Shown in pieces: positions 46,441-57,900 of a stretch of 64,000 nt of DNA; within the stretch, counting starts at the first letter, position 1; the number at the start of each line of letters is the position of its first letter. Origin of the DNA: Callorhinus ursinus (taxonomy: Eukaryota; Chordata; Mammalia; Carnivora; Otariidae); the NCBI RefSeq assembly GCF_003265705.1, contig NW_020313168.1, forward strand, positions 3,515,214 to 3,579,213, given 5' to 3'. The notes below the pieces were generated by a model, which was not told the DNA's origin, ran no database searches, and saw nothing but the letters and a program-made list of their open reading frames with translations. The position numbers and the translations under genes are program-made.

Positions 46441-47450
46441 CTAATGATGTAAACACCTGTTCATGCGCTTATTGGCCATTGTGTCTTTCTTGGAGAAAAG
46501 TCGAGCTATGTCCTTTACCCATTTCTAATTATATTGTTTGTATTTTTATTCTCGTGTTATGAGTTACATATGTATTCTGAGTGCAAGTCCCTTATCAGAT
46601 AGAAGATGTGAAAATATTGGCTCCCATTCTGTGGGTGGTCTTCTTACTTTCTAGTGCCCTTTGAAGCCCCCCAATTTTTAATTTCCATGTTGCCTCATTT
46701 ATCCATTATTTTCTTTGATCTCATGCTTTTGGTGTCCTCTCTAAGAAACCACTGCTTCCTTCAAGGTTATGGAGATCTACTCCTATGTCTTACTCGAAGG
46801 GTTTTATAGTTGTAGCTCTTACAGTTTTCATTTTTGTAGGTGGTGTGAGGTAGGGGTGCGTGTGGCCGTCCACTTGTCCCAGCGCCATCTCTTGGAAAGG
46901 CTGCTGCCTCCCCCGCTGGACTGTCCTGGCACCGCTGTCTGACACCAGCTGCCCATGCAGTGTGCGGTGACTCCTGGGCCCTCCGTTCTAGTCCCTGGAT
47001 CTGGACGTCCGTTCCCGGGCCAGAACTCCCTTCTGGATTACTATGGTTTTGTAGGAAGTGTTATGCTTGGGAAGCGCGAGTCCTCCAACCTTGTTCTTCT
47101 TCAAGATTGCTTTGGCCCTTCTTCCCTGTAGCTGGGATTTTGACAGGGATTTCCCTGAATCTAGATCCATTACAGATCAGTTTGAGGAGAATCGTTATCT
47201 TAACAAGATTAAGTCTTTGAGCTGCGAACACGGGATGCCCTTTCATCCACCCAGATATTTCATTTCTTTCAGTGACGTTTTGTGGTCTTCAGCTTATAAG
47301 TCTTGCACTTCCTTTTAAAATTTAATCCTAAGTATTTTATTCTTCCTGATGCTCTTGTAAATGGAATTGTAAGCAGAACTGTTCTGATGTTATTGTAAAT
47401 GGAAATTGTTTTCTGAATTTCATTATTGGGTTGCAGTGAATTTTTTAGTG
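46441..47450 (-). repeat. L1 ORF2 fragment
   Basis: The + strand text cccttatcagatagaagatg, ttggtgtcctctctaagaaa, ttactatggttttgtaggaa and aagattgctttggcccttct is the antisense of L1 ORF2. The frame is broken by many stops, so this is a dead copy. Confidence 0.75.
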
Positions 47451-47712
47451 GGGCAAGTCAGGATGCATGTTATGATGCCTCCGTGCCTCTAAAGGGAAAA
47501 TAAAAGATGTATAATAACCAAGGTAATGAGAGGGGACGAAATAATAAAAATTATGTAATCCAGAAGAAGGATGAGAATGTAGAATCCCAAGCACTCAGTA
47601 TGACAATAGACATAAATCCCAATGCAGTCGGGGGCTACAGGAACTGAACGTGGACTCAATGCTCCAGTCCAAAGGCAAAGATTGTTCAACTGAGTTTAAA
47701 AAATATTACAGC

Positions 47713-47918
47713 CCGGGACGCCTGGGGTGAAGCATCTGCCTTCAGCTCAGGGCATGATCCCAGAGTCCTGGGATCCAGCCCCGCATCGGGTTCCCTGCTC
47801 AGCGGAGAGTCTACTCTCCCTCTCCCTCTGCCTCTGCCCCTGTTCCTGCTCACCTGCTCTCGCTCTCTCTCAAACAAATAAATAAAATCTTTAAGAAAAT
47901 AATAATAAAATAAAATAA
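47713..47918 (+). repeat. Can-SINE
   Basis: It has a gggacgcctggggtgaagca head (short deletion in the head), a CT-rich tract, and an aaataaataaaatctttaag tail. Flanking aaaaaatatta repeats are the duplication. Confidence 0.9.
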
Positions 47919-48616
47919 AAAATATTAAAAGTCCAAGAGCCTCCCCCCTGTGGCGGGCCGCGGAGGATTGCTCGTTTGCTGCCTCACCACTGGTCACTCA
48001 GGTCCCGAGGGGAAGGTTCTAGAAGTCCCAGGTGACCTGCAGAAGTTCCATGGCAGTTGGAGCCCCTCCAGGAAAGGGAGCCATTTCCTTTCTGGTCTGG
48101 AAAAGAGCTGCCCGTCTGTTGGCCCTGCCTAAGACTGGAGCAGCATCTGCTCAGCTGGTGAGCATTTCTCTGTGTGAGGGGAGCTCCTTCAGAGCTCTGC
48201 CCATACCCCAGGGGTGTGCGATGTCTTCCCCGGGACCCTGCTCTCATCTCATCTGGCCTCCCCCCACCCCATCACCTGCAGACCACCTGGCTGCGACCAT
48301 CTCCTGCCTTCCCTTCTCCCCCGGGCCCATCTCTGCCTGGTCACAACTCACACAAGCACACACCACCGCTGTGTGGCCCTTGCCCCCCGGCAACAGCAGT
48401 CCAGCCAGGGCAGATAGTCAGGACCCCCTTGTCCCTCCCTGCCCCAGCCCACACCCAGCAGAAGAGTGAACACTCGTGAGGAACCTCGTCTCCTTGCTTG
48501 GTCAGGACAGAGGTTTCGAGCGGCTCCAGAGATGGGTGGGGAGTGAGCCCCCCACACACGGTGCTGCGTCAGGGTCTCTGTGCGCCGGCCAGATGACCGT
48601 GCTGTAAGGAAGTGCC
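47919..48616 (+). promoter_or_regulatory. DNAH17 5' flank / putative promoter region
   Basis: This is the only non-repeat sequence between the last SINE and the start codon. It is not strongly CpG-rich, fitting a testis-restricted gene. There is no clear TATA box. A weak X-box-like agttccatggcagt lies at 48044-48057. The transcription start cannot be fixed from sequence, and an upstream noncoding exon is possible. Confidence 0.35.
48593..48607 (+). other. Possible 4-codon uORF before DNAH17 start
   Basis: ATG ACC GTG CTG TAA ends 9 bases before the DNAH17 ATG at 48617. It matters only if this stretch is in the mature 5' leader, which is not shown here. Confidence 0.35.
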
Positions 48617-48964
48617 ATGATGACCATCACGCCGGACGTCAGGTTGGAGTATTTAGAGGGAGTAGCTTCCCTCATTCTGAAGTTCAAGCCAGACAAGTGG
48701 AGCAAGTTGATCGGGGCCGAGGAGAACATGGCCTTATTCACCGAATTCTTCGAGAAGCCAGAAGTCCTGGTTCTGGTGTTGACGCTCAGCCCCGCCGGCA
48801 TGATCATACCCTGCCTGGGCTTCCCCGCCTCCCTCAAGTCCAAAGGGGTTTACTTCATCAAGAAGGGACGGGAGAACATCAGCAAGGGTACCTACAAGGA
48901 CCGCCTCATCTACGGGGACATAAGCCCTGCGCCCGTGGAACAGCTGATTGCCGTTGTGGAGGAG
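48617..48964 (+). CDS. DNAH17: DNAH17 first coding exon
   Basis: It encodes residues 1-116, from MMTITPDVRLEYLEG to EQLIAVVEE, ending at a gtgggt donor. Two consecutive ATGs (48617, 48620) are available. The first has gcc before it (purine at -3) and is chosen, but starting at the second would only lose one Met. Confidence 0.92.
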
Positions 48965-51900
48965 GTGGGTGCCTGGGGTGGGGGAGGCTGTGCCGGGGGC
49001 CAATCTCTGTTTCTCGTGCTTTTGGTGAGTGGCCTAGAGCTCGGCTGCTCAGAGAGTGGCCCACGGGCCAGCAGCGTCAGCCTCCCTGGGAGCCGGTCAG
49101 AAATGCAGGAGCCCAGGCCCTGCCCACCCTGGTGCTGGGACACATCTGCATTCTGACCAGACCTCCAGGCGGTGCTGTGCACCCGAGGGCTGAGAGGCCC
49201 CAGCCAGCACCTCATCCTCTCTCGGTCTCGTAGGACCTTGGGACGCACCGGGCACGGCCCCTGCCCACAGTGTCAGAGGGTGTGGGCCACTTGAGTCCCA
49301 GTAGATGGGTTTCTCAGTTCTGAGACTTTGAGTGAAGAAAGAGAAAGAACAGGGTGCAGTTGGGTGCATCTCTGCACTGTCCTGCCTTGTTGCCAGTGTC
49401 ACCCCAGGCAGGTGCGGCAGGTGCGGCCCACCCCGGGCAGCCACACCAGCCAGAGTCCAAGTGACCCAGCTTTCTGGTCGTTGCTATCCTCATGCGTGAG
49501 ATGGGGACTAAATTCCCTGCCTTGTGCGAACTGGGAGCACAGGCGCCCCTCCTCCAGGACTCAGGCCAGCCTCCCCTCCCATCGGGAAGAGGAGCCTGGC
49601 AAGCCTGCTGCGGGAGCGCTGGGCCACCTGCGTGAGTCTGCTCAGGCTGCCGTGACAAGGGACCACAGTCCTGGGGGCTGGAGTTCCCAGATCCAGGCAG
49701 GACCTGTTCCTTCTGTAGCCTCTCCCCTGGGCTTGTAGACGCTGTCACCTCCCCATGTCCTCACTTGGTTGTCCCTCTGTGTCTGTGTCCACATCTCTTC
49801 TTATGAGGACACCAGTCCCATGCGATTTGGGCCCACCCATGGGACTTCATTTTAACTTAGTCACCTCTTGAAAAGCTCATCTCCAAAGACAGCCACACCC
49901 AGAGGTGCTGGGGTTGGGGCTTCAACATGCAAAACTGGGGGACCCGGCTCAGCCCCTGACAGCTTTCCAAAGCCGCACGGGCCATCTTCTTTCGGCGAGC
50001 ATTGTGAACCCCCTTCTCAGAGATGGCTTTGCTGCTAGGCCACCATCCTGCCTCTGCGCCCCTCCGCTGGCCACGCCTCCTTCTGGCACGGACTCGGTTT
50101 CCCTGGGTGGGTTCCAGGCACCGAGGGCTCCCCATTCCCCCTGGGAGCCACCGGGGTGGAGGAGGCCTGGGCGCACGTACAGAGCCATTCCCTTCCAGGT
50201 GCTCTACTCCCTGTTAAACCAAAGTGAAAACTTGAGCGGATGGCCCCGGGTGGTCTCGGAAGACATCGTGAAGCAAGTCCACAAGCTGAAGAATGAGATG
50301 TTCGTGATGGGGGGCAAGATCAAAGGGAAGACCCTGCTGCCCATCCCGGAGCACCTGGGGAGTCTGGATGGCGCTCTGGAGTCCATGGAGAGGTAGATGG
50401 CCCAGCCCGGGTACCTGGCCGGCTGAAGGAGTCGCTGACCTGTGACCCCCAGCACACTGAGCCCCACTGGGAGTCATCCACGAAGCCCCAAGCACATGCC
50501 TGTGTGACCCCAGTAAGGACGGCCGGGCGGAGCCACCTTGAACATGGGTTTTATTCCACACCTGGCCTCTCTTAGCTGGGAGATCTGGGCATTTCTCCAG
50601 CCTCCCCACAGTGGTTGCGAGGAGCTTGGGACATGGGGTGAGATGGGGCGCTGCTGGTGGTTGCTTGGGAGGTTGTCCCGAGGGCCACCAAGGAGGGGTG
50701 GTTCCCGCCCAGAAGGGGCGGAGCTGGTAGAACCCCATCCCTGCGGCTGGGAGAGCATCTTGCCCGACCTTCTGCTCTGCAGGATGCCCCCTTCTCTGGA
50801 CAACTCATTGCTGCATGGCATCGAGACCATCATCATCGACTGGTCCCACCAGATCCGGGACGTGCTGAGTAAAGACTCGGCCCGGCCCCTGCTGGACGGG
50901 CTACACCCCCTGCCCCGAGTTGAGTTTGAGTTCTGGGATGCCCGGCTGATGAATCTCAAGTGCATCCATGAGCAGGTGACCGCTCCTCTCCACAGTGGTG
51001 AGCGGGCCTCCGTGGCTCTGCAGCCAGAGGGCCCACGTGCCGGCCAGGCCAATTCATGACCCGTCCACCCCTTCGTGCAGACCCCCAGGGCCCCCGAGGG
51101 GACCCGGATAACCCGCACAAAGTCCTGGGCTCCAGCAGCCGCGGGGTCAGGTGCCTTTTGTGTGGGGTCTCCGAGCCTCTCTGGAGCTTCCCCGAGCTTC
51201 CTGTTCTCTGTTTCTCAGCTGAATAGGCCCAAAGTGAACAAAATAGTTGAGATCCTGGAAAAAGCCAAAAGCTGCTACTGCCCAGCCCTGCAAAATGTGT
51301 ACACGGACGTCACGGAAGGTGAGCTGAGGAAGGGGTGCTGCCCTTGGCGGGGGCCGCGGTCCCTGCCTACATGCACCTTCCTTTGGGGAAAGTCCTGGGT
51401 CTTGAGGGAGCAGGTGTCCATGAGGAGGACGGGGAGCCGCCGGTCCCCGTCTCTGACCGTCGGGGCTGCACAAGCGCTTGCTCTTGTTCCGTGCAGGGTT
51501 GAAGGAGGCCAGCGACATCGTTCTGTATCTGAAGCCTCTGAGGATCCTACTGGAGGAGATGGAGCAAGCCGACTTCACGATGGTGTGTCAGCCTGGGAAA
51601 GGCCACTCTTAGGGGCCGGTCTGGTGTGTTAGGGGCGCGGGGGCTGTGGGCTTCTTGGCCGGGAGGGGCTGCGTGGTCCTGGGGAGCTCCTTTTCCTTCC
51701 CCTCCGGGGTGCCCTCCCGGGGCCGTGCGAAGCAGAGGGTGGAGAGGCTGCACACCCGCCTGTCTCCCCGCAGCTCCCGACCTTCATTGCGAAGGTGCTC
51801 TACACCATCTGCTTCATCTGGGCCATGTCCGAGCACTACAACACGCCCTCCAGGCTCATCGTCATCCTGCAGGAGTTTTGCAACCAAATCATCGAGATGG

Positions 51901-54900
51901 TAACCTGGCCCCACCACGCCGCCCTCTGCCTCCCGACTGGCGCCTCTCCCTGCCTGCTCGGCTTCCCCCCGCCCGCGTATCTGGGCAGTTTTTGTTGTTG
52001 TTGTTGTTTTTAAGATTTATTTTATTTTTGGGGGGGAGAGAGGAGAGAGTGGGAGAGAGAGTGCGCGCACATGTGCTCGTGAGCGGGGGGTGGGGTGGGG
52101 GGGAGAAGCAGAGGGAGAGAAATCCCAAGCAGACGCCCTGCTGAGCCTGGAGCCCGACAGGGGACTCGATCCCAGGACTCCGAGATCTTCAACAGTCGGA
52201 CGCTTACCTGGCGACGCCACCCTGGGCAGTTTAAAAACAGGCAAAGATGTTGGCGCCGGGGTTTACAGGCCCGAGGCTGAGCTTGGGCCCTCTTGGTGGC
52301 CACCCACAGTTCTCCGGAGACTGGGCAGTGTCAGCCCAAGCGGCCCCACGGCGGGAGGGAGGAGGAGAGAAATGGGGCTGCCCGCCGAGTCCCAGGACCC
52401 GAGGGCTCGGCCAGGGCCGTGGGGTCAGGACCCGAGGGCTCGGCCAGGGTCGTGGGGTGTATCTGCTCCTACACCGACCCGCCTCCTGTCTCCCTCGATG
52501 CAGACTCCCTGTGTTCCTTCCTTTTCACAAGCACTTCTTAGCCGGCCGCGAGCGTTTTTGTTTGGGCCGCCTGCGTGTGTTAAAACCGTGCTTGCCGCCC
52601 GGAAGGGCACTGCGGTCCAGGATCCTGCCGCCCGGGGCAGGACGGGATTTCCCGGGCCCTGAAGGGCCCCCAGTCATCTGGGACCAGGATCTGTTCTGGC
52701 TGCAGCTGTAGGGGGGCTGTGGGGCCATGCAGGGAAGCAGCTCAGTTTCCTGGAAAGGGCCCGGCAGCGGGCAGACCGGTCGGGACCTGGACCTCAGGGA
52801 CGGCTAATGTGTCCAAAGGAGACATCTGTGGGCCCCGAGGTGGGCTGTTTGTAGCCCGCCGAGCGGCCTGCCGGCAGCCAGCCTGGACCCTGGACGTCAC
52901 CCCAGAGCTCTCTCAGGACTGGAATGTCTTCTCTTCTGCCCAGACGCGCACTTTCCTGAGCCCAGAAGAGGTGCTGAAAGGCTTGCAGGGAGAAACGGAG
53001 GAGATTCTGAGCAACATCTCTCTGTCCGTGAACGTTCTGAAGGAGCTTTACCGCACCTATGATTTCTGCTGCGCAAACATGAAGCTTTTCTTTAAGGTCC
53101 GGCCTGATTTCAGAGCAAGTTCAAGGACGTGTGGGCACGGGCTCCCAGGCGTCCGCAGGAGTGTTTGAGGCCCGCACAGCCTCCTCTCTGTGTCTCCCGT
53201 AGGACAAGGAGCCGGTGCCCTGGGAATTCCCTTCTTCTCTGGCATTTTCCAGGATGAATTCCTTCTTCCGTCGCATCCAGACCATTGAGGTAAAGGTGAA
53301 ATGCAGCTCAGGCTGCGTCTCCCATTCTCGTCCCACGCCCACATCTCCCGGTAGGGAGGATGAAAGCCACACCCAAGCATCCGTGTCGTGGGGAAACCGA
53401 GTCAGGGGCCGGCCTCCTCCATGCCTGGAACCGTTGGCCAAGAACAAAAGTGCCCCATTTTGGGGGGCTTCTCTCCCATCCCGCGCCTTGTGTCCGCGAG
53501 CAGGCTGATGACAAATTGCACGGGCGTCGGCAGGAAGTTGGGTGGCCGTGAGCGAGGTTAGGACAAGTGTGGGCAGGGGCAGGAGGCTGCACTGTCAGAT
53601 ACACAGAGTGACACAGAGCAAATGAGCATTTTTAATTGGTTCAAGATGGCTGCCTCTGGGGAGAAGAGCCGAGGCATAAACACGGGGGGCAGGGCAAGAA
53701 AGTTTTGCTTTTTTTTTTTTTTTAAGATTTTATTTATTTATTTGGGAGAGAGAATGAGAGAGAGAGAGAGAACATGAGAGGGGGAGGGTCCAAGGGAGAA
53801 GCAGACTCACTGCTTAGCAGGGAGCCCGACGCGGGACTCGATCCCCGGACTCCAGGATCATGACCTGAGCCGAAGGCAGACACTTAACGACTGAGCCACC
53901 CAGGCGCCCAAGAAAGTTTTGCTTTTTGTTTGTGATCTTCTGTGTGGTTCTTTACCTTTGCCCACAAACTATTCACACCATTCAAAAGGGGAAAATCACC
54001 CCGAAGCCCTGGAGCATTGGTTTTTCCGATGGCCGCCACCATCAGCAGTGGCTTTGGGCAGGCCTGTCTGGTCTCCACAGCCTCGGGCAGGTGGAGGAGG
54101 CCCACTTAGGACTGCAAATTTGCATCACAGTGTTCCTCACGCCCAGAGGCTCCCAGGTCCTGAATGGGGATGAGCTTTCTGGGAAAGGATGTCTCCCTGC
54201 TGTCCTCTCCCTCCTCCTGGCAGCACGAGCCCTGAGCTCAGGACATTTGACCCTGCTGCTGCTTTTCGTTGAGTCTGCTTTGGTGATGGCATTTTGGGAA
54301 GAAGGGCCCAACCCCGGCACCGGCTTAGGGGCGTGGCGTGAGCACCACGTGCGCATCTTGGGTCGAACCGGTGCCGGGCCCTGGGTCAGGCTCCCGAGGC
54401 TGCCTGGGGTCCCCAAGGAGCCTTCAGGATCCATTGGGAAACGAGGGCCTCACACAGACACGGGAGGTAACACGTGAGGGGACCGGGTGTGAGGAAATGT
54501 CAAAAGGAAGAGCGTGGGAGAGTTCTGGAAAGGGAAGCCCCCCACCCCGGTCCCGGGGGGGGCCCAAATAATTGGAGAAGCCTCCAGAGAGCCCCACCTC
54601 AGAGGAAGTGGGACTTACGGCACGCCTCGGGCGGGTGTCTCCTGTGGGAGGGCATCCTTGCGGGTCACTGTGGGTCAAGGACGGGCTCTAAGTGCTGATG
54701 GCCTTCCAGGAAGCAAAGGATTTGAAGCTTAGTCACAACACCAGAAACTTCCGTGTGAGGTTCCAACTGCTTCTGCCCACAGCTGAGGACATGGGGGCCC
54801 CAGGAAAGCATGATCTATTTAGATCACTCCAGAGCAGGGTCCAGATAAGAGCCCCACCTCATCTCCGCATTCCCCTGTTCACAGCTTGGAGGGGACTCAC

Positions 54901-57900
54901 GGGGCCCTTCCTTCCGTCCCCTCTCTGTGTTCCAGAGAGGACTTTCGAGGACAGAAATAAACAGAGGGTCCCCCCCCCCACCTTGCTGCCAGGTGGCCCC
55001 AGGTCAGAGGGCCATCCTTGCTCCCTGGCTCCTCCCTGCTGGGGTCAGAGCTAGATCAGTGACTGATCCGTTGTGTTTAGCTATGAAGACTACTGGGTTT
55101 TTTTCCTCCACCAGGATCTTTATAAAACAGCTATTGAGTTTCTGAAGCTGGAGAAGATCGAGCTCGGGGGAGTGAGGGGCAACATCCTTGGCAGCGTGGT
55201 CGCTCGGATTTACGATGAGGTCTTTGAGCTGGTGAAGGTTTTTGCTGAATGCAAATATGACCCCTTGGACCCTGGAGACTCCGTAAGTTGGGGGAGGGGG
55301 GCCTTGGCTGGACCCATGTCAGATGCCCCAGGAGTGGGGGGGAGACACGTGGAGGGAGTGTTGGTCACGTTCTGAAGACATCCCAGAAACTAACTGCAGC
55401 TGGGGGCACCCCCATGACAATGAGCATCCTCAGATGGAGCCCCGAAACCTGCCGGGAGGGCCAGGGCCAGGGGCAGGGGCAGAGCGAGCACCAGCCCTGC
55501 TTTGCATGCTGATTAGCAGGTGGACGTTTTAATTCACTTTCAGAGTTTTGATGACGATTACACTGATTTTGAGACCAAAATTCAAGATCTGGATAGGCGG
55601 CTGGCCACGATCTTTTGCCAAGGGTTTGACGACTGTAGGTCCATCGAGTCCTGTGCCAAGGTAGGTGCGAGCAGGGACCTTCAGGCGGCGAGCCGTCGCA
55701 GCAGCGCCCAGGGCCTGCCGGGGGCCACTCAGGGCTGACCTCGTTTGCAGATGAGGAGCCGGCCCGGGGGGGCAGGGGGCACAGGGGCTTCTCTCAGGCT
55801 GCGAGCACCTCGGGCAGCTCCCGTTGGGTTTGGTGGCTGCCTTGTAGAGCAAGAAAAGGGAATAAGACTAAGAGGCTTAGTTTACTGTTCTCACTGTGGA
55901 AGGGTGTCCGTTCATTCTTATTTGATTCATCGTTCCCTCTGCTTAAAAGGACCAAAAGTTAGAGGCAAAGTGGCTGTGACAATAAAGGACATACCCTTTT
56001 AGACCCACTGCGCTGAAGTCACACCCTCTTTGACACGTGAGACTCCGAGAGCAGCCTGGCCTCATTACGAGGAGACACCTCTGGGTGGCAGGGAGCTGGC
56101 TGGTAGGCGTCTGCCTCTTGTATACTTTATTACCTTGGCCAAGTTGCAAGCATTAAGCGTGCAGCACTTTTACACTGAAAAAAAAAAAAAAAAGAAATGA
56201 TGCTATGAAAAAAGAATCTTAAAAGAATGGATGGTCGGGAAGTGCTAAAACCCCTAGAGATCACCAATTCAAGAGAGAAACACAAATGGCCAATACATGA
56301 GTACATCTAAGTTTGACCTCGAGAGCACCCAGAAAAGCCCCTGGTAAAACAGGAAGGTGGTGACTGCCACCAACTGAGCCGGTTAGATTGTGAGGAGCTG
56401 GGCGGTCCAGTGTGCCCCAGTCCCCACCACTCCATACTGTCCCAGCCCCGCCCTTCTTCCTGCATTTCTGTGGCCTGCCTTGCCCTGGACAAACCACTGA
56501 GGGGGAATCTCTGGAGATTGATCTATAGTTCCTCTGGAGAACAGGGACTGGGCATTTAAATGAGTGAATATACGTATATACTTGAGTAGCTTTTTGCTAT
56601 CTGCCTAGTGTTATGCATGTTTGCCAACTAGGACACTCTGCAGGTGCAAGCTGCCTCTTCCCTTTGCTTGGCAAGTCTCTAGGTTGCTGCAGGCAGTTCG
56701 GTGCCCACACGAGACACCCAATAATTATTATAGGATCTTGGGTCCCATGGTGTTTGCTAAACTCGTTACCTACGTTATCCATCCCATTTTTACCAACTCC
56801 GACAAGTCAAGAAGCCTGCCCAGGGTCACACAATTAGCCAGTTATTAGAGAAGCCAGGACCCCAAACCATCCCCAAGTGTGGCCAGACGGGAAAGCAGTC
56901 GGGATGGCCTGGGCAGCTCAGGGTGCTGGCCGTCTTTCTGGATCTCCCCAACACAGATGCCAGGACATTCCTTTGCCTTGTAGACATTGTTTTTTAAAAT
57001 GCAGATGCAAGGGAATTTGAAACTCTGCAATGTGATGAGCAATCAAGTCTTAGATTGCGTTGGTGCTCTAAGCAGAATATCAGTGAATGCGAATTAACAC
57101 AGCACCTCAATGCTCTTCCCTCCACTGGGACACTCTTCCCCCTAAGGAGCTGCCTCAGGCCACCTTGCAGGGGAGGCCTCCCCTGTCCCTGCCTCTCTGC
57201 TGGCCCTCCCTGCTATTCTGTCGTGTGTTGATCTCTCTGTCTTCATTGTCTTCCCAACTAGAATATAAACTCCCTGAGGAAAGGCACTTGATTTGGGCAC
57301 ACAACAGGTGCTTTTGAGCTTTCCCCGTGCGGGGGACCGGCTCCAGCCAAGCGAAGGGAGTTGTACTGGGGTCACAGAGCTCCAAGGGCTGCCCAAGTGC
57401 GGAAGGGTCCCCAAACACAGGTTTCCAGCCGGGCCTTTAACCTGGAAACAACAGTCTCCCCCCTCCCCCGCCCCCGTGATGGGGTCTCCGAAACTAAAAG
57501 GTAGCGCTGGAGCTCGCCGAGGGTGGGGGAGCTGGGCGGATAGCATGTCTCACCTTCTGTAGGGGGGTGAAGGGGGCGCAGAGGGAGGCAGCACCTCCAC
57601 ACTCCCCACCCGTGGGCTCTGACTCTGTGTTGTTGTCTAGTCCAGGGGAAGAAGCTGGACTGTTGGGGCCAAACCGACAAGCCCGTCCCCTTCGTGGTCA
57701 GGAGTCAGGGGTCAGCACCCCGAGGGGTGGGGTGGCCGCGCCCCGACCCCCAGGCACCCTCAGGACTGAGCCCCGCACCCGGCCCACCAGGAGCTAAGCC
57801 TGAACCTTGGCCTTGTCGGGGAGCTCATCCTCTCTCCTACTACAACCTCAATCTGGCTTCTGCACCCATAGAGGGAAGGTTCTTTCCTAAATTGTAACTT

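Noticed and set aside
17000..48600. A novel gene cluster or defence-like system in the intergenic region
   Set aside because: Scanning both strands showed only repeats, satellites and unique noncoding sequence. No set of adjacent protein-like frames exists.
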